From: Cronobacter malonaticus LMG 23826
Lineage (GTDB): Bacteria; Pseudomonadota; Gammaproteobacteria; Enterobacterales; Enterobacteriaceae
Reading direction: 5' to 3'
DNA length: 64,000 bases
Assembly (NCBI RefSeq): GCF_001277215.2
Contig: NZ_CP013940.1
Span: 1,302,001-1,366,000 of the forward strand
The translations under genes and the position numbers were made by a program. Below are positions 44,857-56,036 of this stretch, in pieces. Each line of letters begins with the position of its first letter. Within the stretch, counting starts at the first letter, position 1. The notes beneath the pieces were generated by a model. That model saw only the letters and a list, made by a program, of their open reading frames with translations, was not told where the DNA came from and did no database searches.

Positions 44857-46277
44857 ACGTCTCCCGGAAGTACGGCATCAAGCGGTAAGGATACGGTAAT
44901 GCTAACACCGCCTGAGGGTGAATGATCGGCAGTAATCGTCCCGCCATGCGCCGCCACGATATTGGCGCAGATGGCAAGGCCGAGGCCCGAGCCGCCGCTG
45001 GCGCGGTTGCGCGAGCCTTCCGCGCGGTAGAAGCGCTCAAACAATTTCGCGAGCTGTTCATCGCTTACGCCCGGCGCGCTGTCGCTAAACCGCAGCACGA
45101 AACGCTGCGCCTGACGCTCGCCCTGAATCAGCAGCCCGCCACCCGCGTCGGTGTAGCGCAGGCTGTTTTCCAGCAGATTATTAAACAGCTGCATCAGCCG
45201 ATCGCGGTCGCCAAAAAGCGTCACGTTTTCCGGCATCGACAGATTCAGCGTCAGCCCGCGCGCGGCAAAGCGCTCGCGAAACGCGCCCGCAGCCACTTCA
45301 ATCAACGTCACAATCTCCAGCGGTTTTTTCTGGTAGGCGAGCGCGCCTTCGTCAGAGAGCGACAGCTGGTGCAGGTCATCCACCAGTTTGGTGAGCGTGC
45401 CCACTTCCGCCTGCAACGAGGCGACCGATTCCGGCGTAAACTGGCGCACGCCGTCCTGAATCGCCTCCAGCTCGCCGCGCAGCACCGCCAGCGGCGTGCG
45501 CAGCTCATGGGAGATATCCGCCATAAATGCCTGGCGCATCTGCTGGTTTTTCTCAAGCGTGCTGGCGAGCTGGTTGAAATCCTGCGCCAGTCGGCCCAGC
45601 TCATCCTGCCCGGTGGCGACGACGCGGGTGGTGAAATCGCCCGCCGCCAGACGATGGGTGCCTTCCACCAGCCGTTTCACCGGGGCCAGTAGCCCGCGCG
45701 CGAGCAGCAACGTGGCCGCTGCCGCCAGTAGCGTCGAGAGCGCGACGATAAGCCAGCTGGTGCGCCGCTGCTGTTTATCAAAGTTGATATCGGTGCTGCG
45801 CGTCAGCCGCTCCACCGGCGAGGCGATCACCCAGCCGACACGTTTGCCGTCAACGACAATCGCGCGGCGCGCGCCATCCTGCGGCACCGGTGAATGGGGG
45901 CCGACCAGCACATTCTGTTCGGCGTCCACCACCCAGAACTGCGTGCGCCAGCCGTGGGGCGGCATGTGGGGCGGCGGCCCTCTGTCCGGCGGCGGCGGGC
46001 CGTCGTGGGCGTTCTCCCGGTCAAAGGAGCGTAAAATCTGGAATATCATGCGATCGTTATGGCGCAGGAATCCCCAGTCGCCGTGTTGCTGGTACTGCTC
46101 GCTTAACGCGTCGCTTAACAGCGCCAGACGTTGTTCGTTGCCGTGTTTGATGTAGTCGATGAAACCGCGCTCGAAGCTAAAGCGCACCGCCCAGTGCATC
46201 GTAATCAACAGCAGAATACAGGTGGCGAAAATGGCCAGAAACAGCTTGCCCGTAATGCCGGGCCGCCAGAACCTCAT
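44853..46277 (-). CDS. baeS: sensor histidine kinase BaeS
   Basis: 474 residues. TM1 lies at about 11-31, a periplasmic sensor follows, TM2 is at about 175-195, then HAMP, the H-box with His257 in [11 protein letters not shown], and the ATPase domain with [10 protein letters not shown]. It senses indole, flavonoids, metals and other envelope stress. The periplasmic domain has a Pro/His-rich insert (about 91-109, [17 protein letters not shown]) that is longer than in E. coli, accounting for the seven extra residues. Four-base overlaps with both mdtD and baeR. Confidence 0.97.
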   Translation of the reverse strand: MRFWRPGITGKLFLAIFATCILLLITMHWAVRFSFERGFIDYIKHGNEQRLALLSDALSEQYQQHGDWGFLRHNDRMIFQILRSFDRENAHDGPPPPDRGPPPHMPPHGWRTQFWVVDAEQNVLVGPHSPVPQDGARRAIVVDGKRVGWVIASPVERLTRSTDINFDKQQRRTSWLIVALSTLLAAAATLLLARGLLAPVKRLVEGTHRLAAGDFTTRVVATGQDELGRLAQDFNQLASTLEKNQQMRQAFMADISHELRTPLAVLRGELEAIQDGVRQFTPESVASLQAEVGTLTKLVDDLHQLSLSDEGALAYQKKPLEIVTLIEVAAGAFRERFAARGLTLNLSMPENVTLFGDRDRLMQLFNNLLENSLRYTDAGGGLLIQGERQAQRFVLRFSDSAPGVSDEQLAKLFERFYRAEGSRNRASGGSGLGLAICANIVAAHGGTITADHSPSGGVSITVSLPLDAVLPGDV

Positions 46278-47689
46278 GAAGCACTCCTTTTGCGCCGCGC
46301 GATGACGGCGTTTTTACTGATGTCGTCAGGGACGCGGGCGAACACCAGCGCCGGCAGGGCGATAATTAGCGCCATGCATAAATAGGTCCAGAAAAAGATG
46401 CCGTGGGCGTCGCTGCTGTCGGCGGCGAGCTGGTTATGCCCAAACGCACCGAGCAGCAGGCCCGCGATGCTCACCCCAAGGCTCATAGAGAGCTGCATCA
46501 CCATCGACAGCAGGCTGTTGCCGCTGCTCGCCATCTCATCGGGCAGATCGCGCAGCGTCAGCGTGTTCATCGTCGAGAAACGCACCGAGTTCACCATCCC
46601 CTGAAAAAGCATGACTACCGGCAGCAGCCAGTACCAGCCCACCAGCGCCACGCCCATAAACAGCAGGGTCACGAGCGCGAGCGCAAGCGTGGAGGCCACC
46701 AGCACACGGCGGTAGCCAAAGCGGTTCACCACCTGTACCACAATGCGTTTGATCCCCATGCTGCCAAGCACCATCGGCATCATCATCAGCCCGGCGTGGA
46801 ACGGGGAGAAGCCGAGGCCAATCTGTAAAAAGACCGGCGTCATAAACGGCAGCATCCCGCTGCCGATGCGCCCGCATAAGCTGCCAAACAGCCCCAGTGA
46901 AAAGGTACGGGTATGGAAAAGCCGCAGGCTGAACAGCGCCCGCTCGTTGCCGCGCGCATGCAAGAGGTAGAACAGCGTGGCCGCGCTGCCTCCCGCCACC
47001 AGCGCGCCAAGCCCGGCAGGGGAGAGACCAGTGCTGCGATAGCCGTCAAGCGCAATCGTCAGCGCCGCCATGCCGAAGGCGAGCAGCAGAAAACCGGAGA
47101 AATCGAAGCGTCGCGTCTGCATGGTGTAGTTCGGCATCAGCCAGAGCGTCGCGGCGGCACCGGCAATGCCTACGGGCAGGTTGATTAAAAAGATCCAGTG
47201 CCAGGAGGCGTATTCTACCAGCAGCCCACCGAGCGCCGGGCCAAGCAGCGGCCCTACCTGGCCGGGGAGCGTCACAAACGTCATCGCCGCCATATACTGA
47301 TCGCGCGGGACGATTTTCATCACCGTCAGCCTGCCGACCGGCACCATCATCGCGCCGCCGATGCCCTGCAACACGCGCGCCGCCACCAGCTCATTGAGCG
47401 TCGAAGACTGCGCGCAAAACAGCGAGCCGAGCGTGAATAGCACAATCGCGGTGAAGAAGATGTTGCGCACCCCGACGCGGTCCGCCAGCCAGCCGCTCGC
47501 GGGCAGCATCACCGCCACCGTCAGCACATATGAGACGATGACCATGTGCATCCGCAGCGGGCTCTCCCCGAGGCTTGCAGCCATTGAGGGGAGGGCGGTA
47601 TTGACGATAGTGGTATCCAGCGCCTGCATAAAAAAGCCGAAGGCGACGATCCACAATTGCCAGCGTACGTTCTGGGGCAGGTCGGTCAT
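46274..47689 (-). CDS. mdtD: MFS transporter MdtD
   Basis: 471-residue 14-span DHA2-type major facilitator. [15 protein letters not shown] in the first span, [10 protein letters not shown] and the loop [16 protein letters not shown] are typical. It is part of the mdt operon but in E. coli is not needed for MdtABC drug efflux; citrate export has been proposed. Its end overlaps baeS by 4 bases, and its start lies 3 bases after mdtC. Confidence 0.95.
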   Translation of the reverse strand: MTDLPQNVRWQLWIVAFGFFMQALDTTIVNTALPSMAASLGESPLRMHMVIVSYVLTVAVMLPASGWLADRVGVRNIFFTAIVLFTLGSLFCAQSSTLNELVAARVLQGIGGAMMVPVGRLTVMKIVPRDQYMAAMTFVTLPGQVGPLLGPALGGLLVEYASWHWIFLINLPVGIAGAAATLWLMPNYTMQTRRFDFSGFLLLAFGMAALTIALDGYRSTGLSPAGLGALVAGGSAATLFYLLHARGNERALFSLRLFHTRTFSLGLFGSLCGRIGSGMLPFMTPVFLQIGLGFSPFHAGLMMMPMVLGSMGIKRIVVQVVNRFGYRRVLVASTLALALVTLLFMGVALVGWYWLLPVVMLFQGMVNSVRFSTMNTLTLRDLPDEMASSGNSLLSMVMQLSMSLGVSIAGLLLGAFGHNQLAADSSDAHGIFFWTYLCMALIIALPALVFARVPDDISKNAVIARRKRSAS

Positions 47690-47692
47690 AAA

Positions 47693-50600
47693 TTATTCGC
47701 TCGCGGTCAGGGTGTCCTCAGGTTTCGCCCGGCGCGTAAAACGCAGGCGCAGTCGGTCGAAGAAGAGATAGACCACCGGCGTGGTATAGAGCGTCAGCAA
47801 CTGGCTCATGACCAGCCCGCCGACGATCGTAATGCCGAGCGGCTGGCGCAGCTCCGCGCCGTCGCCGCTTGCGATCATCAGCGGCAGCGCGCCGAACAGT
47901 GCCGCCAGCGTCGTCATCATGATCGGGCGAAAACGCAGCAGGCAGGCCTGGAAAATGGCGTCGCGGGCGCTGAGCTGGCCGTTGCGCTGGGCCTCCAGCG
48001 CGAAGTCCACCATCATTATCGCGTTCTTCTTCACGATACCAATCAATAGCATAATACCGATAAGCGCGATGAGGCTAAACGGGGCATCGAACGCCTCCAG
48101 CGCCAGCAGCGCGCCGACGCCCGCCGACGGCAGCGTGGAGAGAATGGTCAGCGGATGCACATAACTCTCATACAACATCCCCAGCACGATATAGACCGTG
48201 GCGATGGCCGCGAGAATTAAGATCACCTGCGAGTTCATCGTCTCCTGGAAAACCTGCGCCGTACCGGCGAAGCTGCCGCGCACCGACGACGGCACGCCAA
48301 GCGAGGTCATCGTACGAGTGATGGCGTCGCTGGCCTGCGAGAGCGACACGCCGGTCGGCAGGTTAAACGCGATGGTCGACGCCGCTGACAGCCCCTGATG
48401 GTTAACCGACAGCGGCGCGTTGGCGGGCAGCCATTTCGCGAACCACGAGAGCGGAATCGGCTTGCCTTCGCTGTTCATCACGAACATCTGATCGAGCGCG
48501 CTGATATCCTGGGTGTAACGCGGGTCGACCTCCATCACCACTTTGTACTGGTTAAGCGGCTGGTAGATGGTCGAAATCTGGCGCTGGCCAAAGGCGTTAT
48601 TCAGCAGGCTATTGGCGTCCTGCACGCTGATGCCAAGCCGCGCCATCGATTCGCGGTCATACACCAGGCTCATCTCCGCGCCGTTGTCCTGCTGATCGGA
48701 GTTCACGTCGGCAAGCTGCGGCAGTTTAGCGAGCGCCTGGCGGATTTTCGGCTCCCATTCGCGCAGCGCCGCCAGATCGTCAGACAGTAAAGTGTACTGG
48801 TAGCTGGCGTTCGACTGCCGTCCGCCGACGCGGATATCCTGCACCGCCATCAGAAACAGGCTGGCCCCAGGCTCGCGCGCGAGTTTTTTGCGCAGCCGGT
48901 CAATCACCTGCTGAGCGCTTTCGGTACGCTCGCCGAGCGGTTTAAGCGAGATAAACATCATGCCGCTGTTCACCCGCGAGCCGCCGGTAAAGCCGGTAAC
49001 GTTATCCACCGCCGGATCTTCACGAATGATTTTCATGAAATCCTGCAGTTTGCCGCGCATCGCCTGGAACGAGATGCTCTGGTCGGCCTGAATGCCGCCC
49101 ATCAGCCTCCCGGTGTCCTGCTCCGGGAAAAAGGTTTTCGGAATGGAAATATAGAGCCAGACGTTCAGCGCGATGGTGGCCAGAAGCACCAGCCCGACCA
49201 GCCGGGCGTGGTTCAGCACCCAGCTGAGCGAGCGGGCGTATCCGCCCTGCAGCGCCAGCAACAGGCGATTGATGCCGACGCGACTGCGGGTCTCTTCACG
49301 CGGTTTGGCTTTTAACAGCCAGCCGCACATCATCGGCGTGAGCGTCAGCGACACCACCAGCGAAATCCCGATGGCGACCGAGAGCGTGATGGCAAACTCC
49401 CGGAACAGCCGCCCTGGCAGCCCGCCCATCAGCAGCAGCGGCAGAAAGACCGCCACCAGCGACAGGCTCATGGAGAGCACCGTAAAGCCCACTTCGCGCA
49501 CGCCCTGAAGCGCCGCCTGGAGCGGTTTGACGCCCGCCTCAAGGTGGCGCGAGATATTCTCCAGCACCACGATGGCGTCATCCACCACAAAGCCAGTAGC
49601 GATAGTCAGCGCCATTAACGAGAGGTTATTGAGGCTGAAACCGCACAGATACATGGCGGCGAAGGTGCCGATTAGCGATACCGGCACCGCGACGGCAGGG
49701 ATCAGCGTCGCGCGCCCGGAGCGCAGAAACAGGAACACCACCAGAATCACCAGGCCGACCGATATCGCCAGCGACTGCTCCACTTCCGCCAGCGACGCGC
49801 GAATGGTCGGCGAGCGATCCTGTGCGATTTGCATATCGATGGCGGCGGGGATGGTGTCACGCAGCTCCGGCAGCGCGGCGCGGATGCGGTCCACCGTCTC
49901 GATGATATTGGCTTCCGGGAGTTTGCGGATCATCAGCAAAATGGCCGGTTTGGCGTTAGTCATGCCCGCGTTGCGCACATCCTGCACCGAATCGGTCACC
50001 GTCGCCACATCACGCAGATGCACCGCCGCGCCGTTGTTATAGTGAACGATCAGCGGCTCATATTCCGCGGCGGTTTTGAGTTCATCGTTGGTCTGCAACT
50101 GCCAGCGGCGCTGCGCGTCTTCTATCGCGCCCTGCGGACGGCGCACGTTGGCGTTGCTGATGGCGCTGCGCACCGTATCCAGCGAGACGCCCTGGTTAAA
50201 GAGTGCCTGCGGGTTGAGCGCCACCCTGACCGCGGGCAGCGAGCTGCCGCCGACATCGACATCCCCCACGCCGTCAATCTGGGCGATGGTCTGGGCGAGC
50301 TGCGTCGAGGCGTAGTCATAAAGCTCGCCCTGGGAGAAGGTGTCCGAGGTGAGCGTGAGGATCATGATCGGCGCATCGGACGGGTTCGCTTTGCGGTACG
50401 TCGGGCGCGAAGGCATTCCGCTCGGCAACAGGCTTTGCGCGGCGTTGATCGCTGCCTGCACGTCACGCGCCGCGCCGTTGATATCGCGATCGAAATTAAA
50501 CTCCAGAATAATGCGCGTGCTGCCAAGCGAGCTGGTGGAGGTCATCTCGTTGACGCCCGCGATGCGCCCGAGCGAGCGTTCAAGCGGTGTCGCGACCGAC

Positions 50601-50782
50601 GACGCCATCGTCTCCGGCGACGCGCCCGGCAGCGACGCGCTGACCATAATGACCGGGAAATCGACCTGCGGCAGCGGGGCCACCGGCAGCAGCCGGAAGC
50701 CAAGCACGCCGCAGAGCGTCACGGCGATGGAGAGCAAAATCGTCGCTACCGGGCGGTAGATAAAGAGCGCGTAAAACTTCAC
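47693..50782 (-). CDS. mdtC: RND multidrug efflux subunit MdtC
   Basis: 1029-residue inner-membrane proton/drug antiporter subunit with 12 membrane segments and two large periplasmic loops. The proton-relay motif [16 protein letters not shown] is intact. It forms a heterotrimer with MdtB and works with MdtA and TolC against bile salts, novobiocin and others. It begins immediately after the mdtB stop. Confidence 0.97.
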   Translation of the reverse strand: MKFYALFIYRPVATILLSIAVTLCGVLGFRLLPVAPLPQVDFPVIMVSASLPGASPETMASSVATPLERSLGRIAGVNEMTSTSSLGSTRIILEFNFDRDINGAARDVQAAINAAQSLLPSGMPSRPTYRKANPSDAPIMILTLTSDTFSQGELYDYASTQLAQTIAQIDGVGDVDVGGSSLPAVRVALNPQALFNQGVSLDTVRSAISNANVRRPQGAIEDAQRRWQLQTNDELKTAAEYEPLIVHYNNGAAVHLRDVATVTDSVQDVRNAGMTNAKPAILLMIRKLPEANIIETVDRIRAALPELRDTIPAAIDMQIAQDRSPTIRASLAEVEQSLAISVGLVILVVFLFLRSGRATLIPAVAVPVSLIGTFAAMYLCGFSLNNLSLMALTIATGFVVDDAIVVLENISRHLEAGVKPLQAALQGVREVGFTVLSMSLSLVAVFLPLLLMGGLPGRLFREFAITLSVAIGISLVVSLTLTPMMCGWLLKAKPREETRSRVGINRLLLALQGGYARSLSWVLNHARLVGLVLLATIALNVWLYISIPKTFFPEQDTGRLMGGIQADQSISFQAMRGKLQDFMKIIREDPAVDNVTGFTGGSRVNSGMMFISLKPLGERTESAQQVIDRLRKKLAREPGASLFLMAVQDIRVGGRQSNASYQYTLLSDDLAALREWEPKIRQALAKLPQLADVNSDQQDNGAEMSLVYDRESMARLGISVQDANSLLNNAFGQRQISTIYQPLNQYKVVMEVDPRYTQDISALDQMFVMNSEGKPIPLSWFAKWLPANAPLSVNHQGLSAASTIAFNLPTGVSLSQASDAITRTMTSLGVPSSVRGSFAGTAQVFQETMNSQVILILAAIATVYIVLGMLYESYVHPLTILSTLPSAGVGALLALEAFDAPFSLIALIGIMLLIGIVKKNAIMMVDFALEAQRNGQLSARDAIFQACLLRFRPIMMTTLAALFGALPLMIASGDGAELRQPLGITIVGGLVMSQLLTLYTTPVVYLFFDRLRLRFTRRAKPEDTLTASE

Positions 50783-53700
50783 TTACGCCTCCTCTTCACG
50801 CGCGGGCAGACGGCGGCGCACGGCGTGGCCGAGGCGGTCGAACAGCAGATAAATTACCGGCGTGGTAAAGAGCGTCAGCACCTGGCTTACCAGCAGGCCG
50901 CCGACCATGCCGATGCCGAGCGGACGGCGCAGCTCCGCGCCAACGCCGGTGCTGAGCATCAGCGGCAGCGCGCCGAGGAGCGCGGCGAGCGTGGTCATCA
51001 GGATAGGCCGGAAACGCAGCAGACACGCCTGGTAAATGGCCTCTCGCGGCGTCATGCCCTGTTCACGCTCGGCGGCCAGCGCAAAGTCGATCATCATGAT
51101 GGCGTTTTTCTTGACGATGCCTATCAGCAGAATAATGCCTATGATGGCGATAACGTCCAGCTCGGCACCGGCGATAAGCAGCGCCAGCAGTGCGCCGACG
51201 CCCGCGGTGGGCAGCGTCGAGAGAATGGTAATCGGGTGGATAAAGCTCTCATACAGCACGCCGAGCACGATATACATCGCCACCACCGACGCCAGAATCA
51301 GCCAGAGCGTGCTGCCAAGCGCCGCCTGGAAGGCGAGGGTGCTGCCCTGGAACTGGGTCGTTATCTCGGTCGGGAACGCCAGATCGGCCTCTGCCTGGGT
51401 GATGGCGTCTACCGCGTCGCCCAGCGAATAGCCGTCCGGCACGTTAAACGAGATAGTCGTCGACGGGAACTGATCGAGATGGTTAATCGTAAGCGGCCCG
51501 AAGCGCTGCTCGACCTTCGCAATGGCGCTGAGCGGCACCATGCCGCCATCGCTGCTGGCAAGACGAATACCGTCAAGCGCCGACAGGCCCGGCGTGGCGG
51601 TGGTGTTATGCTCCAGCACCACGCGGTACTGGTTCGCCTGGGTATAAATGGTTGAGATAAGGCGCTGGCCAAAGGCGTTATAGAGCGCGTTATCGACATC
51701 GCTCATGCTGATGCCAAGACGGCTGGCGCTCGCGCGATCCACATTCACGTAAGCCACAAGACCGTTGTCCTGCCAGTCGCTGCTGACATCCGCCAGCTGC
51801 GGCAGCGTTTGCAGCCGGGCGATAAGCTTCGGCACCCAGGTGCTGAGCGCTTCCAGCGAATTGGCCTGGAGCGTGAACTGGTACTGCGTGCGGCTCACCT
51901 GGGTGTCGATGGTGAGATCCTGAATCGGTTGCAGGTAGAGTGTGGCACCCGGCACGCGGCTGGCGGCCTCCTGGAGGCGCGCAATCACCGTCTGCACGCG
52001 GTCATCACGGTCATCGAGCGGCTTTAAGTTGATTTGCAGCCGCGCGCTGTTCAGTGACGGGTTAGTGCCATCGACGCCGACAAACGAGGTGAGGCTCTCT
52101 ACCGCCGGATCTTTCAAAATAACATCCGCCACCGCGCGCTGGCGTTCGGCCATGCTGGCGAACGACACCGACTGCGGCGCCTGCAACGTGCCCTGGATAA
52201 TGCCGTTGTCCTGCACCGGGAAAAAGCCTTTCGGGATGACAATCCACAGCAGCACCGTCAGCGCCAGCGTGCCAAGCGCGACGCCGAGCGTCAGCCACGG
52301 GTGGTTCAGCACGCGCTTAAGCAACTGGCCATAGCGGTCAATCACCCGGTTGATCACGCGCTCCGAGGCGCGCGAGAAGCGGTTCTGCTTGCGCAGCGAT
52401 TCATGGCTTAACATGCGCGCGCACATCATCGGCGTCAGCGTCAGCGAGACGACAGCGGAGATTAAAATCGCCACCGCCAGCGTCACTGCGAATTCGCGGA
52501 ACAGACGGCCCACGATGTCGCCCATAAACAGCAGCGGGATCAGCACGGCTATCAGCGAGAACGTCAGCGAGATAATGGTAAAGCCGATTTCGCCTGCGCC
52601 CTTGAGCGCGGCGGCCAGCGGCTTTTCGCCTTTTTCGATATAGCGCGAGATGTTTTCAATCACCACAATGGCGTCATCCACCACAAACCCGGTGGCGATA
52701 GTCAGCGCCATCAGCGTCAGGTTGTTGATGGAGAAATCGAGAAACACCATCACCGCAAAGGTGCCGACCAGCGACAGCGGCACCGCCACCGCCGGGATAA
52801 TGGTCGCCGGAATGTTGCGCAGGAACAGGTAGATGATCATCACCACCAGCGCTATCGCCAGCATCAGTTCAAACTGTGTGTCGTTGACCGACGCGCTGAT
52901 ATTGGTGGTCCGGTCGGTCAGCACTTTCACCTGCACCGATTTCGGCAGGCTTTCCGTAAGCTGCGGCAGCAGTTTCTGGATAGTTTCGGCGGTGGTGATG
53001 ATATTGGCACCCGGCTGGCGCTGGACGTTCATCACAATCGCGGGCTGTTTATTAGCCCACGCGCCAAGCCAGGCGTTCTCCGCGCCTTGTTCGACCGTCG
53101 CCACGTCGCCAAGGCGCACCGGCGCGCCGTTTTTATAGGCGATGATCAGGTTGCGGTACTCGTCGGCGGATTTCATCTGATCGTTGGCGGAGAGCGTCAC
53201 CGCGCGCTCCGGGCCGTCGAAACTGCCTTTCGCCGAGTTGACGTTCGCGCTGGTGATGGCGGTACGCACGGTTTCGCTGTCTATGCCCAGCGACGCCAGC
53301 GCCTGCGCATTCAGTTTCACCCGCACCGCCGGACGCTGGCCGCCGGAGAGCGTCACCAGCCCCACGCCGGTTACCTGCGAGATACGCTGCGCGACGCGGG
53401 TTTCCACCATATCTTCCACCTGGGTCATCGGCAGCGCCGATGAGGTGACCGCAAGCGTCATGATTGGCGGGTCCGCCGGGTTCACTTTGCTGTAGACGGG
53501 CGGGTTAGGGAGATCGTCCGGCAGCAGGTTAGTGGCGGCGTTAATGGCGGCCTGCACCTCCTGCTCGGCGACATCCAGCGGCAGCGTGAGCTGGAACTGT
53601 AACGTCACCACCGACGCGCCGCCCGCGCTTTGCGAGGCCATCTGCTTTAAGCCCGACATCTGGCCGAACTGGCGCTCAAGCGGCGCGGTGATAGCAGACG

Positions 53701-53905
53701 TCACGACATCCGGGCTGGCGCCAGGGTAGAGCGTCACCACCTGAATTGTCGGGTAGTCCACTTCCGGCAGGGCGGATACCGGCAAAAAGCGATAGCCGAT
53801 GATGCCTGCAAGCAGGATAGCCACCATTAGCAGCGTGGTGGCGACGGGGCGCAGAATAAACAGGCGGGACGGGCCGCCGGTGGCGCTCGGAGGTAACACC
53901 TGCAT
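50783..53905 (-). CDS. mdtB: RND multidrug efflux subunit MdtB
   Basis: 1040 residues, same length as E. coli MdtB. Twelve spans, the relay motif [16 protein letters not shown] and the C-terminal [15 protein letters not shown] region are intact. In the MdtB2C trimer, MdtB is thought to carry the proton-coupled conformational work. Its ATG overlaps the mdtA stop by one base (TGATG). Confidence 0.97.
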   Translation of the reverse strand: MQVLPPSATGGPSRLFILRPVATTLLMVAILLAGIIGYRFLPVSALPEVDYPTIQVVTLYPGASPDVVTSAITAPLERQFGQMSGLKQMASQSAGGASVVTLQFQLTLPLDVAEQEVQAAINAATNLLPDDLPNPPVYSKVNPADPPIMTLAVTSSALPMTQVEDMVETRVAQRISQVTGVGLVTLSGGQRPAVRVKLNAQALASLGIDSETVRTAITSANVNSAKGSFDGPERAVTLSANDQMKSADEYRNLIIAYKNGAPVRLGDVATVEQGAENAWLGAWANKQPAIVMNVQRQPGANIITTAETIQKLLPQLTESLPKSVQVKVLTDRTTNISASVNDTQFELMLAIALVVMIIYLFLRNIPATIIPAVAVPLSLVGTFAVMVFLDFSINNLTLMALTIATGFVVDDAIVVIENISRYIEKGEKPLAAALKGAGEIGFTIISLTFSLIAVLIPLLFMGDIVGRLFREFAVTLAVAILISAVVSLTLTPMMCARMLSHESLRKQNRFSRASERVINRVIDRYGQLLKRVLNHPWLTLGVALGTLALTVLLWIVIPKGFFPVQDNGIIQGTLQAPQSVSFASMAERQRAVADVILKDPAVESLTSFVGVDGTNPSLNSARLQINLKPLDDRDDRVQTVIARLQEAASRVPGATLYLQPIQDLTIDTQVSRTQYQFTLQANSLEALSTWVPKLIARLQTLPQLADVSSDWQDNGLVAYVNVDRASASRLGISMSDVDNALYNAFGQRLISTIYTQANQYRVVLEHNTTATPGLSALDGIRLASSDGGMVPLSAIAKVEQRFGPLTINHLDQFPSTTISFNVPDGYSLGDAVDAITQAEADLAFPTEITTQFQGSTLAFQAALGSTLWLILASVVAMYIVLGVLYESFIHPITILSTLPTAGVGALLALLIAGAELDVIAIIGIILLIGIVKKNAIMMIDFALAAEREQGMTPREAIYQACLLRFRPILMTTLAALLGALPLMLSTGVGAELRRPLGIGMVGGLLVSQVLTLFTTPVIYLLFDRLGHAVRRRLPAREEEA

Positions 53906-55152
53906 CAGGAACGCGCTCCTTTGCCCGCGCGGGCGCTGTCGGTCGGGCTGCGCTCGCCGCGTTCAGGCTTCGCGTTATCCGTCGCCGTTTGCGCTTCCAC
54001 GACATCCACCTTCGCGCCTTCGGTCAGGCGGTCGATGCCGTCCGTCACCACGCGATCGCCTGCGGAAAGGCCTGCGGTGATCACCACGGTTTCGCTGTTC
54101 TGAATGCCGGTCGTGACGGTGTGCTTACTCACTTTGTTGTCGTCGTTCAGCACCCAGACAAAGTGGCCTTCGTTGCCCATCTGCAACGCGGCGGTCGGGA
54201 TAACGACCGCGTTCTGCTGGGTATCGATGAGCATGCGGGCGTTAACGAACTGGTTCGGGAACAGCGCGTCATCTTCATTGGCGAAGCGCGCCTTAAGCTT
54301 AATGGTGCCGGTGGTGGCGTCTATCTGATTATCAAGGCTTAGCAGTTCGCCGGTGCTGAGCTTCGTGCTGTTGGTGCGATCCCAGGCTTCCACCGTCAGG
54401 GTTTTCCCCGCCTTTTGCGCCTGCATCACGGCGGCGATGTCGTTCTCCGGCAGGGTAAAGACCAGATCGATCGGGTGTGTCTGGGTCAGCACCACGATGC
54501 CGGTGGTGTCGCCGCTGGAGATCTGGTTGCCGATATCGACCTGTTTTAAGCCGACGCGCCCGTCAATCGGCGCGGTGATGCGGCTCCAGTCGAGCTGCAA
54601 CTGCGCGCTGGCGACGGCGGCTTCATCGGCTTTCAGCGTGCCTTCGGTTTCGCTGACCAGAGCCTGCTGGGCGTCCAGCTCCTGGCGTGAAACCAGGTTC
54701 GTTTTACCAAGCTGCTGATAGCGCGCCAGATCGCGACGGGCGTTGGCAAGCGTCGCGCGATCTTTAGCAAGCTGCCCCTGCGCCTGCGCGAGCGCCACTT
54801 TAAACTGGCTCGGATCGATTTCCGCGAGCAGATCGCCCGCTTTTACCTGCTGGCCTTCTTTAAAGTGAATCGCCATTAGCTGACCATCCACCCGGCTGCG
54901 CACCGTGACGGTGTTGGCGGCGGTAATAGTCCCAAGCCCTGTGAGATAGCGCGGCACCGCCTCGCTGCGTGCCGTGGCGGCCTGCACCGGGGCAGGGGCA
55001 CCGCCCATGCGCATCGCGGCGCGCCCGCCTGCATGCGGCGCTTTACCTGAAGGAGCATTCGTTGCGGCGTTACGCCAGTAGAGGAGTGCGGCAACCACCA
55101 CGACAACGATGCCAGCGATAACCCACCCGCGCTTTTTAACCGTGCTTTTCAT
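53905..55152 (-). CDS. mdtA: membrane-fusion protein MdtA of the MdtABC-TolC pump
   Basis: 415 residues. An N-terminal membrane anchor (about 9-25) is followed by the biotinyl/lipoyl halves ([20 protein letters not shown] and [20 protein letters not shown]) separated by the coiled-coil hairpin (about 125-190) and beta-barrel domains. The frame is open upstream, but the ATG at 55152 gives the E. coli length. First gene of mdtABCD-baeSR. A BaeR-box-like sequence lies about 150 bases upstream. Confidence 0.96.
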   Translation of the reverse strand: MKSTVKKRGWVIAGIVVVVVAALLYWRNAATNAPSGKAPHAGGRAAMRMGGAPAPVQAATARSEAVPRYLTGLGTITAANTVTVRSRVDGQLMAIHFKEGQQVKAGDLLAEIDPSQFKVALAQAQGQLAKDRATLANARRDLARYQQLGKTNLVSRQELDAQQALVSETEGTLKADEAAVASAQLQLDWSRITAPIDGRVGLKQVDIGNQISSGDTTGIVVLTQTHPIDLVFTLPENDIAAVMQAQKAGKTLTVEAWDRTNSTKLSTGELLSLDNQIDATTGTIKLKARFANEDDALFPNQFVNARMLIDTQQNAVVIPTAALQMGNEGHFVWVLNDDNKVSKHTVTTGIQNSETVVITAGLSAGDRVVTDGIDRLTEGAKVDVVEAQTATDNAKPERGERSPTDSARAGKGARS

Positions 55153-55302
55153 AAGCAGTACGTCTTCTTTTCCTGAAACGATTAGGCGTAATGATACAAG
55201 TTTAGTAAGCCCTGACCGCAGAAAGATGGAGGAAATATGAAACACCGTTTAGAACTGTCTTAATCACGCAGGTTTTACGAGACCTCTCGCAGAGGCGCAA
55301 TT

Positions 55303-55322
55303 CGTTGATGGAGAGAAAAAAA
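55303..55322 (-). promoter_or_regulatory. possible BaeR binding site
   Basis: On the minus strand TTTTTTTCTCTCCATCAACG, close to the E. coli BaeR box TTTTTCTCCAT(A/G/T)ATTGGC, 150 bases upstream of mdtA. One extra base in the middle lowers confidence. Confidence 0.4.
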
Positions 55323-55354
55323 TCCACTCGTAAAGTATGGTTTTATCGGCAGAT

Positions 55355-55370
55355 ATAAACTATAGTTTAT
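55355..55370. promoter_or_regulatory. 16-base perfect palindrome, likely operator of the toxin-antitoxin pair
   Basis: ATAAACTATAGTTTAT, self-complementary, ending 11 bases before the toxin ATG and containing TATAGT as a possible -10. Binding here by the XRE-type antitoxin would repress the pair. Confidence 0.65.
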
Positions 55371-55381
55371 GAGGGATGCGT

Positions 55382-55744
55382 ATGACATGGACGGTGATTT
55401 TTACCGATCGTTTTAACGACTGGTATCAACAGCAGCCCGAAGGATTACAGGATCGTATCGCTGCGCTCTTATGGAACTTGCGTTATTCCGGCCCGCTTGT
55501 CGGACGCCCGCTGGTCGATACGGTCAAAGGTTCGCGTTATCCCAACCTGAAAGAGCTGCGTGTGCAGTATGGCGGCGAACCCTGGCGCGTCTTTTTTGCG
55601 TTTGACGCTGAACGTCAGGCCGTTGTGCTCTGTGCAGGCAATAAGCGCAGCCAGAAACATTTTTATGACGCCCTAATCAGGCAGGCTGAAGAAGAATTCT
55701 TCCTGCATGTGCAAGCAATGGAGAGACGAAATGAAAACTATTGA
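55382..55744 (+). CDS. RelE/HigB-like toxin (Gp49 family)
   Basis: 120 residues. TVIFTDRFNDWYQQQPEGLQDRI, then KGSRYPNLKELRVQYGGEPWRVFFAFD and VVLCAGNKRSQKHFYD are typical of phage Gp49/HigB-type ribosome-dependent mRNases. The ATG at 55382 has GAGGG 6 bases upstream; a slightly earlier start exists. Toxin-first order, overlapping the antitoxin gene by 14 bases, resembles higBA. Confidence 0.87.
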   Translation: MTWTVIFTDRFNDWYQQQPEGLQDRIAALLWNLRYSGPLVGRPLVDTVKGSRYPNLKELRVQYGGEPWRVFFAFDAERQAVVLCAGNKRSQKHFYDALIRQAEEEFFLHVQAMERRNENY

Positions 55745-56027
55745 TGACGTAATGGCGGGCTTTTCCCCGGAACGGCAGGCTGAAATCCTGCGCATGGCTG
55801 ACGAAATCGCGCTGGAACACGGCCTGCCGCGCATTCGCGAAGCGCGGGCGTTTTCGCAGCAGCAGCTGGCGGAGATAATGGGCGTGACGCAGCCCGCTAT
55901 CGCCGCCATTGAGCAGCGCGGCAAGGAGATCAAACTGCTGACGCTCAAGCGCTATGTCGAAGCGCTGGGCGGCAAGCTCTCTTTGCTGATAGAGCTGCCC
56001 GAAGGCAGCAAAGTGATCCCGGTCTGA
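55731..56027 (+). CDS. XRE-family antitoxin
   Basis: 98 residues. The helix-turn-helix is clear (FSQQQLAEIMGVTQPAIAAIEQRGKEIKLLTLKRYVEALGG split by one turn). The N-terminal 35 residues likely cover the toxin. GGAG is 7 bases before the ATG at 55731, within the toxin 3' end. Its stop lies 9 bases from the convergent yegD stop. Confidence 0.87.
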   Translation: MKTIDDVMAGFSPERQAEILRMADEIALEHGLPRIREARAFSQQQLAEIMGVTQPAIAAIEQRGKEIKLLTLKRYVEALGGKLSLLIELPEGSKVIPV

Positions 56028-56036
56028 CTGCGCCGG

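Noticed and set aside
49829..51655. 608-codon plus-strand frame antisense to mdtC and mdtB
   Set aside because: Rich in His/Arg/Gln from reverse reading of GC-rich codons, no family match, and fully overlaps two certain genes.
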